From contig BLJB01000005.1 in NCBI GenBank assembly GCA_013423325.1, positions 62,001 through 126,000 of the forward strand: a DNA stretch of 64,000 nt, given 5' to 3'. The DNA is from Usnea hakonensis. Taxonomy: Eukaryota; Ascomycota; Lecanoromycetes; Lecanorales; Parmeliaceae. The stretch's first letter is position 1, and each line of letters starts with the position of its first letter. Position numbers and translations under genes: made by a program. Under the pieces are notes generated by a model, which did no database searches, had not been told where the DNA came from, and saw only the letters and a list, made by a program, of their open reading frames with translations. Positions 10,871-21,763 of this stretch are shown piece after piece.

Positions 10871-11703
10871 ATGGATTCAGAATACTCAAGCCCGCATCAA
10901 GACTAGTGCTTCGAGACGACTGCCGAGAAAGGAATCGGTGGTCGTCGGTCGAAACTGGTTTCCCGCGAGGATTTATTTACCTGGTCTCTCATTGCTATTA
11001 TTACCATCATGTCCTGCTTGATGCTCCATGAACGGAAATCGGAATCTGTTCCTCCCGAGTGTGGTCAATTATGACTTTAAGTCCCGTCTGTCTTTGGACA
11101 AAGCTTGACAAGATGGAATAGCCAAAGTCGACACTCTAGAAACCACATGGAGACAAATGAGGGGGAACACAGTCTATAACCCACCAAACCACTCGGCCAG
11201 TGATGGATTATGGGACGCAATTGACCCTTCTCACGGATTCGTAGCAATGGACCGTGAGTGGGCAGCACAGCAGCAGTGGCCTGTAACGATGTACTTTCCT
11301 AGCGACCGGAGTAAAGGGGTTTATTTGCTGGAAGCTTATCATCAACTGCACTGCCTGGTAAGATCGAAGGCGTCTTTGCACGAGGCCCTGATTAACATGA
11401 TCAAGCGGATTATTCGAAAGACGTTCTGGGAAGCTGTAGAGCAACGGCCATACACCTGGTCTCCGTCTGCTCATACGGACCACTGCTTCGACGCACTACG
11501 TCAGGTGAGCCTTCGAACCTTGTTTGATTTCTTTTTACCTCAAAGATACGATACTAATTTGGGATTAGTGGGTTGTATACAATGCAGACAATACTCAATA
11601 CTGCTTCTTCCAAGACACAATACAACTTTTTGAGATCAATGTGCTAGAAAAGTTAATTGGTATCTTAAAAGAAGGCCGTATTACCGATCCATCGATCTCA
11701 TAA
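10871..11703 (+). pseudogene. UstYa-like (DUF3328) protein gene, interrupted
   Basis: From ATG 10871 the frame reads MDSEYSSPHQD and then TAG at 10904. It continues in the same frame through a membrane segment, FTWSLIAIITIMSCLML, and stops again at about 11070. The conserved core starts after a frame change near 11110: DGLWDAIDPSHGFV, then YHQLHC and HTDHC, the two HxxHC copper-type motifs of the UstYa family. An intron at 11505-11568 joins ...LRQ to WVVYNADNTQ, ending at 11703. UstYa-like proteins catalyse oxidative cyclisations or dehydrogenations in RiPP and other metabolite pathways. The HxxHC region is intact, but the N-terminal part carries a nonsense codon and the link between the parts is unresolved. 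I saw no repeat-type precursor peptide nearby. Confidence 0.65.
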
Positions 11704-12423
11704 CGGCGGGTACTGTACTTCAGAATTTAGATGGCCGAAATGCTAAGCCCAAAACGACCATCGTCGGTCATGAAACGTAGAGACAGATTTCTACAAAGTA
11801 AAATGTAAAATGTCATATGACTCCCTCCTGTGTCTATGCTGTGGGACCAGCATAGAGTGCTGTCTCAGCTTCTCCCAAAGGCTCTCAGTCGGAGTATGAG
11901 CGGTATATGCCTAGGGTTTGGAGAATTTCGTGTCTGATTGTGCTTCTCAAATTGATAATATTTTACGTCGAAAGATAGGGTCGTTTTGAAATGGTTTTCT
12001 ATGTGCAGAGGAACGGGAACAGACTAAGGTAGCGCCAAGATTCTAGTCGCATCTCATTTCGTGGATCAGGGTTAGGGCTCATCTATGATTTGCCCCTGCA
12101 AGGGTCTCCAAAGCCCCTCACGCGATAGAGCACCTTATTTATTATGTTGTATTCAGACGGGAGCTGTGGCACGAAACAGTCATGGTGGTCTCCTCTTAAT
12201 AATATCTCTCCTATTTTTCATTGACATGGTTGCAACGAGTACCCCTTTCGCCTTTGGATTTTCTTATGCCGTATTTATATGTCAACGCATTGGCGCCTTT
12301 CCTTCAGACCGCCAGACCGTCTCCTGAGCAAGGCTCAAGTCATGGCTCCATGTTAATCCCTTTCTTCTTGCTCCCCTTCTTGTATACACACATTTACATC
12401 TTGTCCTGCCAGCCAATTGACCG
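11704..12423. other. Intergenic, upstream of the Afi1-like gene
   Basis: 720 bp with no supported gene; pyrimidine-rich toward the right end, as expected for a fungal promoter. One TTAGGG-like hexamer at about 12070 is isolated and not telomeric. Confidence 0.4.
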
Positions 12424-14996
12424 ATGATGACGTCTGCCCTCTCCTATCGACCTTCTACCAGTGGCACCACGGGTGGTACAAATACCTTTCTCAACCGCCA
12501 GACCTCCCTCTCGTCTTTTCCGTCCACTCGGACACCGTCCAACCCATCTATACACAATGGACCCAGCTCAATTCCTCGTCTACCATCTGTCAGCAGCTCT
12601 CGCACTCCATCGACTCCTTCCTCGACCAAGCGGGACCTTCAACGTAATGGGGTTAAACGACCGCCAGGAAAATTGAGATCGCAATACCCTGCAGACACGA
12701 CAGAGAAACATGTCGAATATATACTTGTTGCATCTTTCCACGTTGATCGAGGGCCAATTATGGAGCATCAATATCCTGGAGCAATCAGTGGTGACGAGAA
12801 CATGCTCGCAGAGCTCATGTTGCCTGACCAAGTACATAATAGGAAGGAGGACTGGACGATCTTTTTCCTGCACAAAGATGGAATTGAAGAGGATGAAACG
12901 GTAGAGGACAATGGCACGGAGAAGAAGGTCGCAACAGAGGACGATTCAGAAGCTGGTGATGGTGCACAAAGCATCACTGATACGGATAGCGAGGCGAACA
13001 CAGCAGGGGCTGATGGGGAAGAGGACAAAGACGATGCAGAAGGTGGAGAAGGACCGCCGTTGATCTATGTACTAAATCTGGTAAATACAAAGCATGACGC
13101 GACTGTGAAAAGGTGTGTCCCCGTCCTGTCTGAGCCGAGTGCTTCCTGACCCATGTTCTTGGCAGAGGTGCAGTGGTAAAAGCAATGGCGATTTGTACGC
13201 GGCATCCGTTTCTTCACATTTACAAGGTTAAGAATCCTTTTCATCACAACCTATTAAAACATGGGACTTGGTGCAGAAACTAACTGGGAATAAAGCCACT
13301 TTTATTATTAGCCCTTGAGGAGTATTTCAAATCGCCATTCCCGGAAACGTTAGAACATCTATATGACGCTGTTAATTCCATGGATCTATCATTAATGCCA
13401 CGACTATCCGTGCTTGAGCGACATATTCTTCTCGCGAGCGATATCAAGGATCTATTTGTTGAGAAATTTGATCAGATGATACAACAACGTCTAAAGAAAG
13501 AGGCAAAACACGATGCAATATCGTCGCCAGACTCGCCGCCCAAATCCTCCCCATCCAAGCTCTTACCACCGAAGTCCTCCCCAGATCTTGTTGGCCATCG
13601 ACCGCGGTACGCTGTCCCTCGGGATACACACGAGTTCGAGTCCAGGGTTGTATACAATCAAATTCCCGTCCCAATTAAAGTACCTACTGGCGTTTCGCCG
13701 GAAACTGTTGGCGATTTTTCTCTCATCAAGCTGATCCAAACCTTCTCGGCACCTCATGCTTCTACGGCCCAGCCTTTCGCACTACATCCCCATTTGACTA
13801 CCAGCGGCGCCTATACTCATCCTATCATAGTCCTTGTCAACGCGTTACTTACCCAAAAACGTGTCATCTTTTTAGGTCACAACAGACCTTCTGGAGAGGT
13901 TGCTGAAGCCGTGCTTGCTGCGTGTGCAATGGCATCTGGAGGAGTCTTGCGAGGCTACACAAGGCATGCGTTCCCTTACACAGACCTCACTAAGATAGAC
14001 GATTTACTCAACGTGCCTGGTTTTATCGCTGGTGTGACGAATCCAACCTTCGCCAATCACCCGGAATGGTGGGATCTTCTCTGCGACGTTCCCACCGGTC
14101 GAATGAAGATCAGCAGCCGAATAGAAAATGCCGGCATAACCGACGGCCTAGTATATTTCCAGCAGCAGAACCCCCTTTACGCTCCAAACGTCAACGGTGT
14201 AGGTCCAAACGCTTCCTCTTTGGCCTCGAACGGTGACTCAACTGGTGATACAACATTTATCGAGGACATGGTCCGTAGCATAAACTCCCGACACGGTGAA
14301 TCAGCCATCCGATCAAGATGGAGAGACTACATTATCAGATTCACACGGATTGCTGCTGCCTTTGAGGAATCAGTGTACGGTGCCTCGGCATTATTCATCG
14401 GAGCCTCAGAAGCCGATGCTGGCGCCTATGGCGTGCGTGGCCACGGATACGTTTGGCCTGATGATGGTGCAAAGGCTCGCGAGCTGGGCGCCAATGTTTG
14501 GCGGATCGAAGGCTGGCGCAACACTCGTAGCTACTATGCTTTCATTCAAGATCTTGCTGCGATGTGGGAACGTAAACCAATCCGGTCCCTGGATCTCGCT
14601 CATCAGCATGACCGTCTTCGAAGTCTGAAGCTCAATCATGAGGAAAGCGCAGCAGTTTACCTTGCGCTTTCAGCTTCGGTGAAGACCTATGATGAAGTGT
14701 GCCAGCTACTATGTGTGACTCCCGAGAGCAACGCAGGTCTGTTCTATATTAGCTTAGGTCTGTTCCATCCTCAAGTCAGGGTCCGAGTGGCAACTGTTGA
14801 GCTGCTAGAGCGGATGATGGGACATGAAGTTGGTCGACACTTCTGGGCTAAGCTAAGTCGATTCGCTAAGCTGGCTTTCCTCCGAGCGAAGAAGGAGATT
14901 ATGAAAGGAAGTGATTTAGGAGACAGCCCTGTAGAGAATGGGACGGGCTTAGTATTAAATGCTAGAAAAAGAGCTGGTACGGGAAGAGCGAGCTGA
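12424..14996 (+). CDS. Afi1-like DENN/SPA-domain protein (Arf3-interacting)
   Basis: Exons 12424-13112, 13166-13226 and 13296-14996 (introns 53 and 69 bp) give 816 residues. A Ser/Thr-rich leader of about 80 residues precedes EKHVEYILVASFHVDRGPIM, the Afi1 docking-type start. An acidic stretch follows, and then the stabilisation-of-polarity-axis block with LERHILLASDIKDLF, a long central DENN-like part and MMGHEVGRHFWAKLSRFAKLAF near the end. In yeast, Afi1 binds the small GTPase Arf3 and helps keep polarity at the bud; a similar role at the hyphal tip is inference. ATGs at 12424 and 12427 are equally possible starts. The gene looks intact. Confidence 0.85.
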
Positions 14997-15462
14997 AGCT
15001 TCACAGTCGTTTGCCATTGATGATAATGATTTGTTATGACTCGCCAAGGACCAGGCTTTACCCACGTCAAGTGCGCTGAGAATGCATGGTATCAATGATA
15101 GCAAGAGCCTCGGTCACGGCCATTGTCTGGGCAAAACACGTCCGATTGATGATGAGAACATCCAATTCGGCAGCTTCTTAAAGCTACACCATCGCACTTT
15201 CTGAACGTCATATCCAGTCTCACTTGAGTCTCATGCGAGGCTTACAACGATTGTCCGATAATTATGGCCGGATGTCACTCTTTGACCACTTTTGAGTTCC
15301 AAGATATCACTATGGTATGAGTGAAGGAAACCATGTCACACATAAACAAACTGTGTATACAAGACGTTGTTTCTTTATTCCCAATCACCAAGCAGCCAAT
15401 CAAAGCCCTTCCATGATTTCCAGTCCTCTTTCCTGCTATCGCCCCTCATCATCTCAAGAAAC
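14997..15462. other. Intergenic
   Basis: 466 bp between the Afi1-like gene and the pseudogene at 15463. Nothing recognisable. Confidence 0.4.
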
Positions 15463-16569
15463 ATGGACGAACTCGAGATCTATGGCTCACGGATGGGTCA
15501 CCGCTCCCTTAACGGCGGAAGTGGCTATACAAGAGCCTCGAAAATGGTGGGTGCGGAAAAGTCACGTAAGAAGTACGCTGTGGCCAGGACACCGAGTGTT
15601 GCTATGAAAGCTCTGTATGTCATGATTCGTCAAAGCTATCAGTCCATTCTGCTCACGTCCCAAACGGTGGTCGCAGGGTGGCTAGGAACTTTCTCGCCTC
15701 CCCCTTGCTTATGATGCCGCATAAGATTAGGGAAATGATTCTGGCATATGTTGTTGGTGGCCAAACCGTGCATGTGAAGTTTGTGCCGCATGGAGAGGTT
15801 ATTGAACTCGAAGACTTGTCCCCAGTGCCAATTTCTGTTACTGGAATATTTCGCCATGCGACTTGTGTCGCAAAAGAGACAAAATGGGATGCATACGCTC
15901 AATGAGGAGGCATTTCACATCCTTTGGGCCACCAACACGTTCTCATTTGATGATCCCGTTTCCTTTGGGAGGTTCATTTCGAGCTTCACTATCGTCCAGT
16001 CGCACAAATTGAAGTCCCTCCATCTCAGCAGAGTAGTCGAAGACCAAAGGTATATGGCGTGCGGGGCTGATTTAGTAATCAATCATTGAGCTTGGACCAT
16101 CGCATGCGAGCCCTCGCGTATTAAAAAGCTCTGGGGCTTGCGAACACTGCATATATCCCTAGAGCAATGACTTGATCCTTATACCACATCAACTCCGGTA
16201 CCTGATTACCATAGGCATTACATCCAGCAAGATGCTCCGCCGATCTTACAGCTGCGCATCCTCGTGCTAGAGCACGTCACTGTCGTCGTGACGGATAGCC
16301 CTGCTCTCATGGAGTTTCCAGACCTTCGGGCTGCCAGATGGAGTTTGGCGGAGAAGGGTGAGTTGGCTGAGGAGATCCGTCTCAAGTTGCTTGATGCAGA
16401 AGGCGCGGCTGGTTTGAGGGCTGAGGTGGATGCGAAGAAGCTGGAGCTTGAGGGCATGCGGTTGGATAAGCGGGTGGAGAAGAAGGCGAGGATGGCATCG
16501 GTAGGGAGAGAGGTCATCATCAATCGTCACCTGGAGCAGCAGGTTGGAGGTAATGAATGTCAAGCGTAG
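15463..16569 (+). pseudogene. Decayed fungal DUF7730-like gene
   Basis: Exon 1 (15463-15614) begins MDELEIYGSRMGHRSL. Intron 15615-15676 joins it to VARNFLASPLLMMPHKIREM and ATCVAKETKWDAYAQ, then TGA at 15903. The match resumes one frame over, directly, with NEEAFHILWATNTFSFDD, without the Cys-containing middle part that family members carry between these blocks. This second frame runs to 16569 and is broken by TGA at 16087 and 16168. Homology continues across both (SLHLSR, LRTLHISLEQ, LEHVTVVVTDSPALM). A 54-bp intron could hide the 16087 stop, but not 16168 or the frame change. Read as a deletion followed by further decay. The family function is unknown. Confidence 0.65.
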
Positions 16570-16666
16570 CTGGATGACATAGCCTAGCATAACGTCCTTC
16601 AAACACAAAGGACCAATGAGGTTCGATCATCAGCAAAGAATGACCTTTTCAAACCCAGCCTCCTCT

Positions 16667-17469
16667 TCACGTATCACCCTTCCCGTCCCCAACCTCTTCC
16701 ACCCCCCCAACCTTCCGATACCCCCCATCCGCATACACCAACCCCATCCCCTCCCCGCCCTCGTAGCCCCCACACTCCACCACCTCCGCCACAACAACAA
16801 CATGATCCCCCACCACCACACACTTCCCCGCCACAACCCGACACCGCATCCACCACGTGCCCCCCTTCCCCCCGACCAACCGCCCATCGCGCCCTACCCA
16901 CCCCCGCCACCCGTCCCCCTTCCGCACAAACCCATCCGCCACACCGGCATCTTTGATCCCGCTGGCGGTGAACTCGCGAGATGTGTCGAGGGCGGCGTAG
17001 GTCCGGGAGGGGAGCTTGATGTTGAAGGAGACGTGGGGGGTTGGGGTGAGGGTGATTGTGTTGAAGGAGGAGACGAGGAGGGCGGCGGGGGGGGAGGGGG
17101 GGTGGGCGCGGGAGGTTATTATTGTGAGGGGGTGGGGGGTGGAGCGCATTAGGTGGCGGATGTGGGTGGGGACTAGTCGATGGGTGTTGGTTAGTGGGGT
17201 TTATATTATTGGGGGGGGGAGGGTCTCTGAGGAAAAGGGGGGGTTTTGTTGGATGAATATGGAGGGTACGTACAGTGTGGCTGGCCGGCATGGCTTGGAG
17301 TGAGGTGGTTATGGTGGGGGGGTTGAGGGATTGCTGATGGGGTGTGGGGCGCTTCGTTCAAGGGTTTGGTGGTGGTGTTGCTGCTGATGTGCCTGCTGTG
17401 GGAGGAGGCGGGAGGGGTAAGTCGGGACAGAAGACGGAGAGTGGAAGAGAGGCCATGGCGCGGGATCAT
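16667..17469 (-). CDS. Flavin reductase-like protein, probably mitochondrial
   Basis: Minus-strand exons 17469-17274 and 17172-16667 (intron 101 bp) give 233 residues. The N-terminus (RHGLSSTLRLLSRL..SHSRHIS) is Arg/Ser-rich and looks like a mitochondrial presequence. The body carries IRHLMRSTPHPLTIITS, ALLVSSFNTITLTPTPHVSF and FTASGIKDAGVADGFVRKGD, the FMN-binding split-barrel pattern of flavin-reductase-like domains. The 3' half is rich in Gly, Val and Trp. Base composition is extreme: the coding strand is C-rich in the first half and G-rich in the second. Substrate and partner are not known. Confidence 0.78.
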
Positions 17470-17867
17470 GGGGGGATTGCTGGGGAAGAGGGCGAGAGGG
17501 GAGGAGTCATGTCTTGGGGTGGACGTTCGGGTTGGTGGGATTTGTAGTGAGTTAGAGGTTTGATGCTTGGCATTTATTTACCTTTTTGAAGGTGCGCCAA
17601 ACCAAACCTTGACTCCGATCGGATAATCGTGACCCTCGCTCTTACTCTACTTACTTACCCTGGGAGTTTGGGAAATTCCCGCTTCGTCGATGAGGTTGAG
17701 AAGATGATCAAAGTAGTCGGACCGCAACGTTATGTAGCTTGTAACTCAATAGAGTCGTGCTTCTGACTATAGAAACGTAATTATGTATGCACAAACGAAT
17801 GTCTTTGGTTAAAATTCAGATCCAACGCTTTTACAGAGCCTTGCTGCGACCCTTAGCGACCTGCTCA
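17470..17867. other. Intergenic
   Basis: About 400 bp between the flavin reductase-like start and the phosphodiesterase stop. G-rich near 17470-17560, then ordinary. No gene seen. Confidence 0.4.
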
Positions 17868-19704
17868 TCAGTCGAATCCAGGTAAGACCTGAGTCCCTTC
17901 AGCTCTGACACCTTCCAACTCTCCACCATCAATTCCCAAGGCCTCCAAAATCAGCGGCGCAATCTGCCTCGTGAAGACCCTTTGCGTGAACACTTTCGCT
18001 CTCTTAATTCGAGGACTGCTAACGAAGCAAGCTACGTTCCTATCATCGGCGCTCAGCCCGCCATGCTCTTCGACCTTCTTCTTCGACGTCGTGTAAACGA
18101 TTCCAACATCGGGTTGGACAATGATGTCGGGTACGAACGGATTGTTGACAGGGGAACCGAACCCTTGATTCCGACCGTGAGTTACATGGACTGATGATTT
18201 GGATCGGGGGATAGACACGCAATGGGTTTCAGAAAAGGGCCGAGGCGGAGTCACTCACCGTTGGATGCCAAAGGAGTGGCGCCCGGTGCATCGGCGTAGA
18301 TGTTGAGGATTTTACCTGCGGTACGATCGGCATCCAGATTTGCAACTGCGGTGGCAGTGGTGCTGCTTTTGTTCAGGAAGATGAGTGCAATGTCGTCAGA
18401 CTGTTCGAGTTGTTTTAGCGACTGAGCATGGCTTGACCGATCGGGCTCTCATTTTGCACAGAGCCCAGTCGCAGAAACTTTAAAGAGAATGAAAGTTCAC
18501 AGTGTCGGAGTGGGGATAAATACCGTTTGCCACTCCACAGGAACACCCGTCGCATTTGTAATCTGAGCGGGATCGACTTTGCCGAACAAAGCTGGGTTGA
18601 TCGGTGCGTTACCGTGCTTGCTCGCCACAATGACGAGTGTGTCGTTGTAGAGACCCTTGGATTTCAATTTGTTCACTATGGCCCCAAGTGAGGCGTCCAC
18701 AAAGTCTATCGCTTCGAGTATGGGCGCGGAGAAGGGAAAATTGGTTGCGTTCTGGTAACCATACGTCTTCTCGGCAACATTGACTGCATTGTGTTACCGA
18801 TTGTGCTGTAGACACTATCGAGTAGCGGGTTGGCTCACCACTTTGGAAATTGCCAGCGAACAATGCGGGAACGGCAGTCAAATTTCCCTCGGAATTTTCT
18901 GGCACTGTCGCATCGAGGTAGTCAAGGAATGCATTCACATGTAATTGATCGTAAGCGATGACTGCAGGAACGTTGTTCTAGATTCTCTTAGCGGTTTTCT
19001 ACTCCGTGTCATACGGAGTTTGAACTGACGCCTGGGATGGATGCGATCTCTGGGAAATAGCCTGTGCTCAGACCGGTCCCACTGGGTCCTCGAACGAGAT
19101 CGTATGCGGGATGTTTATCGACGTATGCGGTCTGTTTGCCCTTTGCTTTGATGACTTCAAAGACAGTATTCACCTGGAGCCGGTTATGGGGGTACTGGAG
19201 GACGCATTGTCCATTCTTAATGATTTTGGGGAGATGTGCCGGATCGATGCCACCACTGAAAAGTTGGGAGGAATTGTAGTCCAGATCCTCGGTAGAGTCG
19301 GCTATGAAAGATCAGCGTCCCTATGGCATGATCCGGGCGGTAAGTCACGCACTGTTATAACCTGGAGGGCCCGTACAGTCGCTACCGGGAGCAAAGATGT
19401 CACGGTTCCAGATATCGTCGTACCACACGCCGGTAGTCTTCGGAGTGGCTCCAGTGAATTGAGCAACAGTCCCCGGGAAAGAGTCCGAGGGCGCGGATGT
19501 ATAGGCACCGCTATACTGGTAGCCGGTCTTCAACAGAGCGGCGATGCTCGAGTTGGGCCTCAATGCTATGTATTTGTCGAGGTCGCTGGCGTGTAGACCG
19601 TCAACGGAGAAGACTGCAACATGACTGTAAGGGCCATCCCTCCTGGGCGCGGCCGAGGCCAATGGAAATGCAGCAAAGGCGAAGGCAAGAGCTTTAATGT
19701 ACAT
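17868..19704 (-). CDS. Secreted type I phosphodiesterase/nucleotide pyrophosphatase-like protein
   Basis: Minus-strand exons 19704-19353, 19301-19030, 18977-18839, 18783-18524, 18421-18259 and 18190-17868 (introns 51, 52, 55, 102 and 68 bp) give 502 residues with consistent phase. A signal peptide (YIKALAFAFAAFPLASA) precedes VFSVDGLHASDL, then SDSFPGT (probable nucleophile loop), GVWYDDIWNR, DFVDASLGAIV, ASKHGN and EEHGGLSADDRNVACFV. This is the Asp/His metal-site order of the alkaline-phosphatase superfamily (PF01663 type). Several Asn-glycosylation sequons fit secretion. It should cleave phosphodiester or pyrophosphate bonds outside the cell; the substrate is unknown. ATG 19704 is chosen because it gives the signal peptide directly. 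Confidence 0.88.
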
Positions 19705-21015
19705 GACGAGTATGTGTGTCAAAGGTTTTACGGGAATGCACAATGGGTAGCATTTTGACAAGAAAGTCGAGGTACTTATACTCACTCTACCGAAGATGAG
19801 ATGGGATAGGATGGGTGGGATGGAGGTTCGGATATGTCAGTATTGGGTCATTACTGAAGATCATGTAGAGACACGTGCTTGGCAAGTATTTTATCATTGG
19901 ATACAAAGGGGGCAAGCTTGTTCAAGAAGTCGAGCTACTGTTCAAGCCACTGACACATAGTTATAGAAATATGGAGATGCTAAGTACCGATATCAAGTGC
20001 AAGCCTCAAGGTGGGATGTAGATGTGAACAAAACAACAGAAGAAAAGGAAAAGAAAAGAGTGCCTAGGAACTAGCAACTAGGGACTAGGTAGGAACTAGA
20101 AACTTGCTCCGAGGCCTCGGCTCGGCCGAAGCGAACGCGAAGAAACATTGACTTTTCCTTCATCAACACTCTCAACCATTTCCATAAAGTATGAGATGGA
20201 ATATGCCCAATCATTTTCGCATCATCTGTAACTCGTCATCAGCCATAGCAAGAGCTTCGCGAGAACAGTATGCTCCAGAACTCCAGTCGTGTCATATGGT
20301 GGGATCACCGAGTATCAATCATGTGAGTCTTGAATATGGTAATGATAATAAAAATGTAGAAAGAGAAGCGACAACACCTCTGCAGCAACATGTGCGCTGT
20401 TGTAATTGCAGCAGGAGTGCGCGTATGTCTGATTGCATGGTAGCTCGAACCGAGGACTAGGTGCATAGTTCTCCCGGTCGCCGATAGAGGCATGTTTTAC
20501 CGAAACATCAAACCACCACACTGTCTCAAGGAATCCGCAACAAATGCCCACAAAAGAAAAGAAAACAAAGCATATTAGAACTTTACCATGTTAATCAATT
20601 TTTCTAATAGTAGTCGAATATGAGTCTATATATTTCGATACTATAAGAATGCTGTTGAGCAATGGATTTGGCAGGGGATATATGAACCCATGCGGTAGGT
20701 AGTGGTGGGGTAGAGGGGAAGACCACCAAATTAAGACATTATGGGAAGTTTGATTGCAGCAGCTCGCTTGACATGATAAGTAGGTAAGGTACTGCTTATG
20801 GAAACAGGCATGAGTAGGCGGACGTCTAAACCATATCATTGCAGCGCTTTTCTCGTTGAGGAATTGAAGCTGACTACATGTACACGTAGCCTTTGATACT
20901 CGAATGATAATCACGGATGAAGGGTGAGCATGGAAACAGCACGCAGGGTTTTCTTTCGGCTGTGTACAAAAGTAAGATATGGAAGCGGGTCCGTTTCGGT
21001 CTGTCGATTTTTTTT

Positions 21016-21048
<33 letters not shown>

Positions 21049-21065
21049 CCTACCAATTTNNTTTT

Positions 21066-21100
<35 letters not shown>

Positions 21101-21763
21101 ATATCGTGCCTACCGATCTACCGTACCTTAGCATTCAAATGTCCGGTCTCAGCGTCCGATTACCCTGCTATACATTGCTTCAACCGAAATGATATATGCG
21201 CAGAGTCGATTGATGAGTCCTGGTATTGGCATTAGCCTGTCGGGCGGAGCATGAGCTGAATTCTGACATTGCATTTCAAGGTCAATTCAGCGCACAACAG
21301 GAACATTCATGCAGTCAGCATCTCACTGATGACACCATGTGCTCGATGAAGTAACATAAGCTGCAAGGTCAGCCTTATGCTACGTCTAGGCGCACCAACT
21401 ATTGATCTCTTATCATGAAATCGAAACGTTCTGATGGGACGCCCGGGCATAGCCTGAAAAACAATCCTAACCCCAGAATTATGGGTGTATATGCAATCGA
21501 AGCGCTTCAATGGGGCACTGCTATGCATATGGCAGCGGGGCTAGTCACGAAGTACCGATGAGTGACGCTCTCAATTGGCCTGAAAACCCCAAATGGCCAA
21601 GCTAGTTGCGAACGCAAGAAATGTTATGAACACCTGGACTGTTTTCTTCTTTTCGCCCCAGAGCTGTTTGTACTGAGACGTCCCGTTTTTTGACACTGAA
21701 TAATTCGAACTTAACATTGATCTTGGCTGCTATAGCACGCTTCGTGAATACACTCACCGCAAA
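19705..21763. other. Long intergenic region containing an assembly gap
   Basis: About 2.06 kb with no supported gene. The poly-T block with two Ns at about 21.0 kb is listed separately. Short open frames at 20191-20460 and 21307-21823 show no family features. Confidence 0.5.
21008..21099. other. Poly-T block with 2-N gap (assembly artefact)
   Basis: Long T runs flank NN at 21060-21061, interrupted by single G or C bases. This is typical of a collapsed homopolymer or failed read join, not biology. Confidence 0.8.

Noticed and set aside
12067..12075. TTAGGG-like hexamer
   Set aside because: A single copy in the middle of a gene-bearing region; not a telomere.
13620..13640. GTTCGAGTCC, tRNA-like T-arm
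   Set aside because: Inside the Afi1-like coding exon and without the other tRNA arms.
16616..17291. Pro/His-rich and Gly-rich long frames on both strands
   Set aside because: Produced by C/G-rich composition over the flavin reductase-like gene; low-complexity translations with no domain.
20425..20460. TTCGAGC-type T-loop resemblance on the minus strand
   Set aside because: No matching acceptor or anticodon stems could be drawn around it; not a tRNA.
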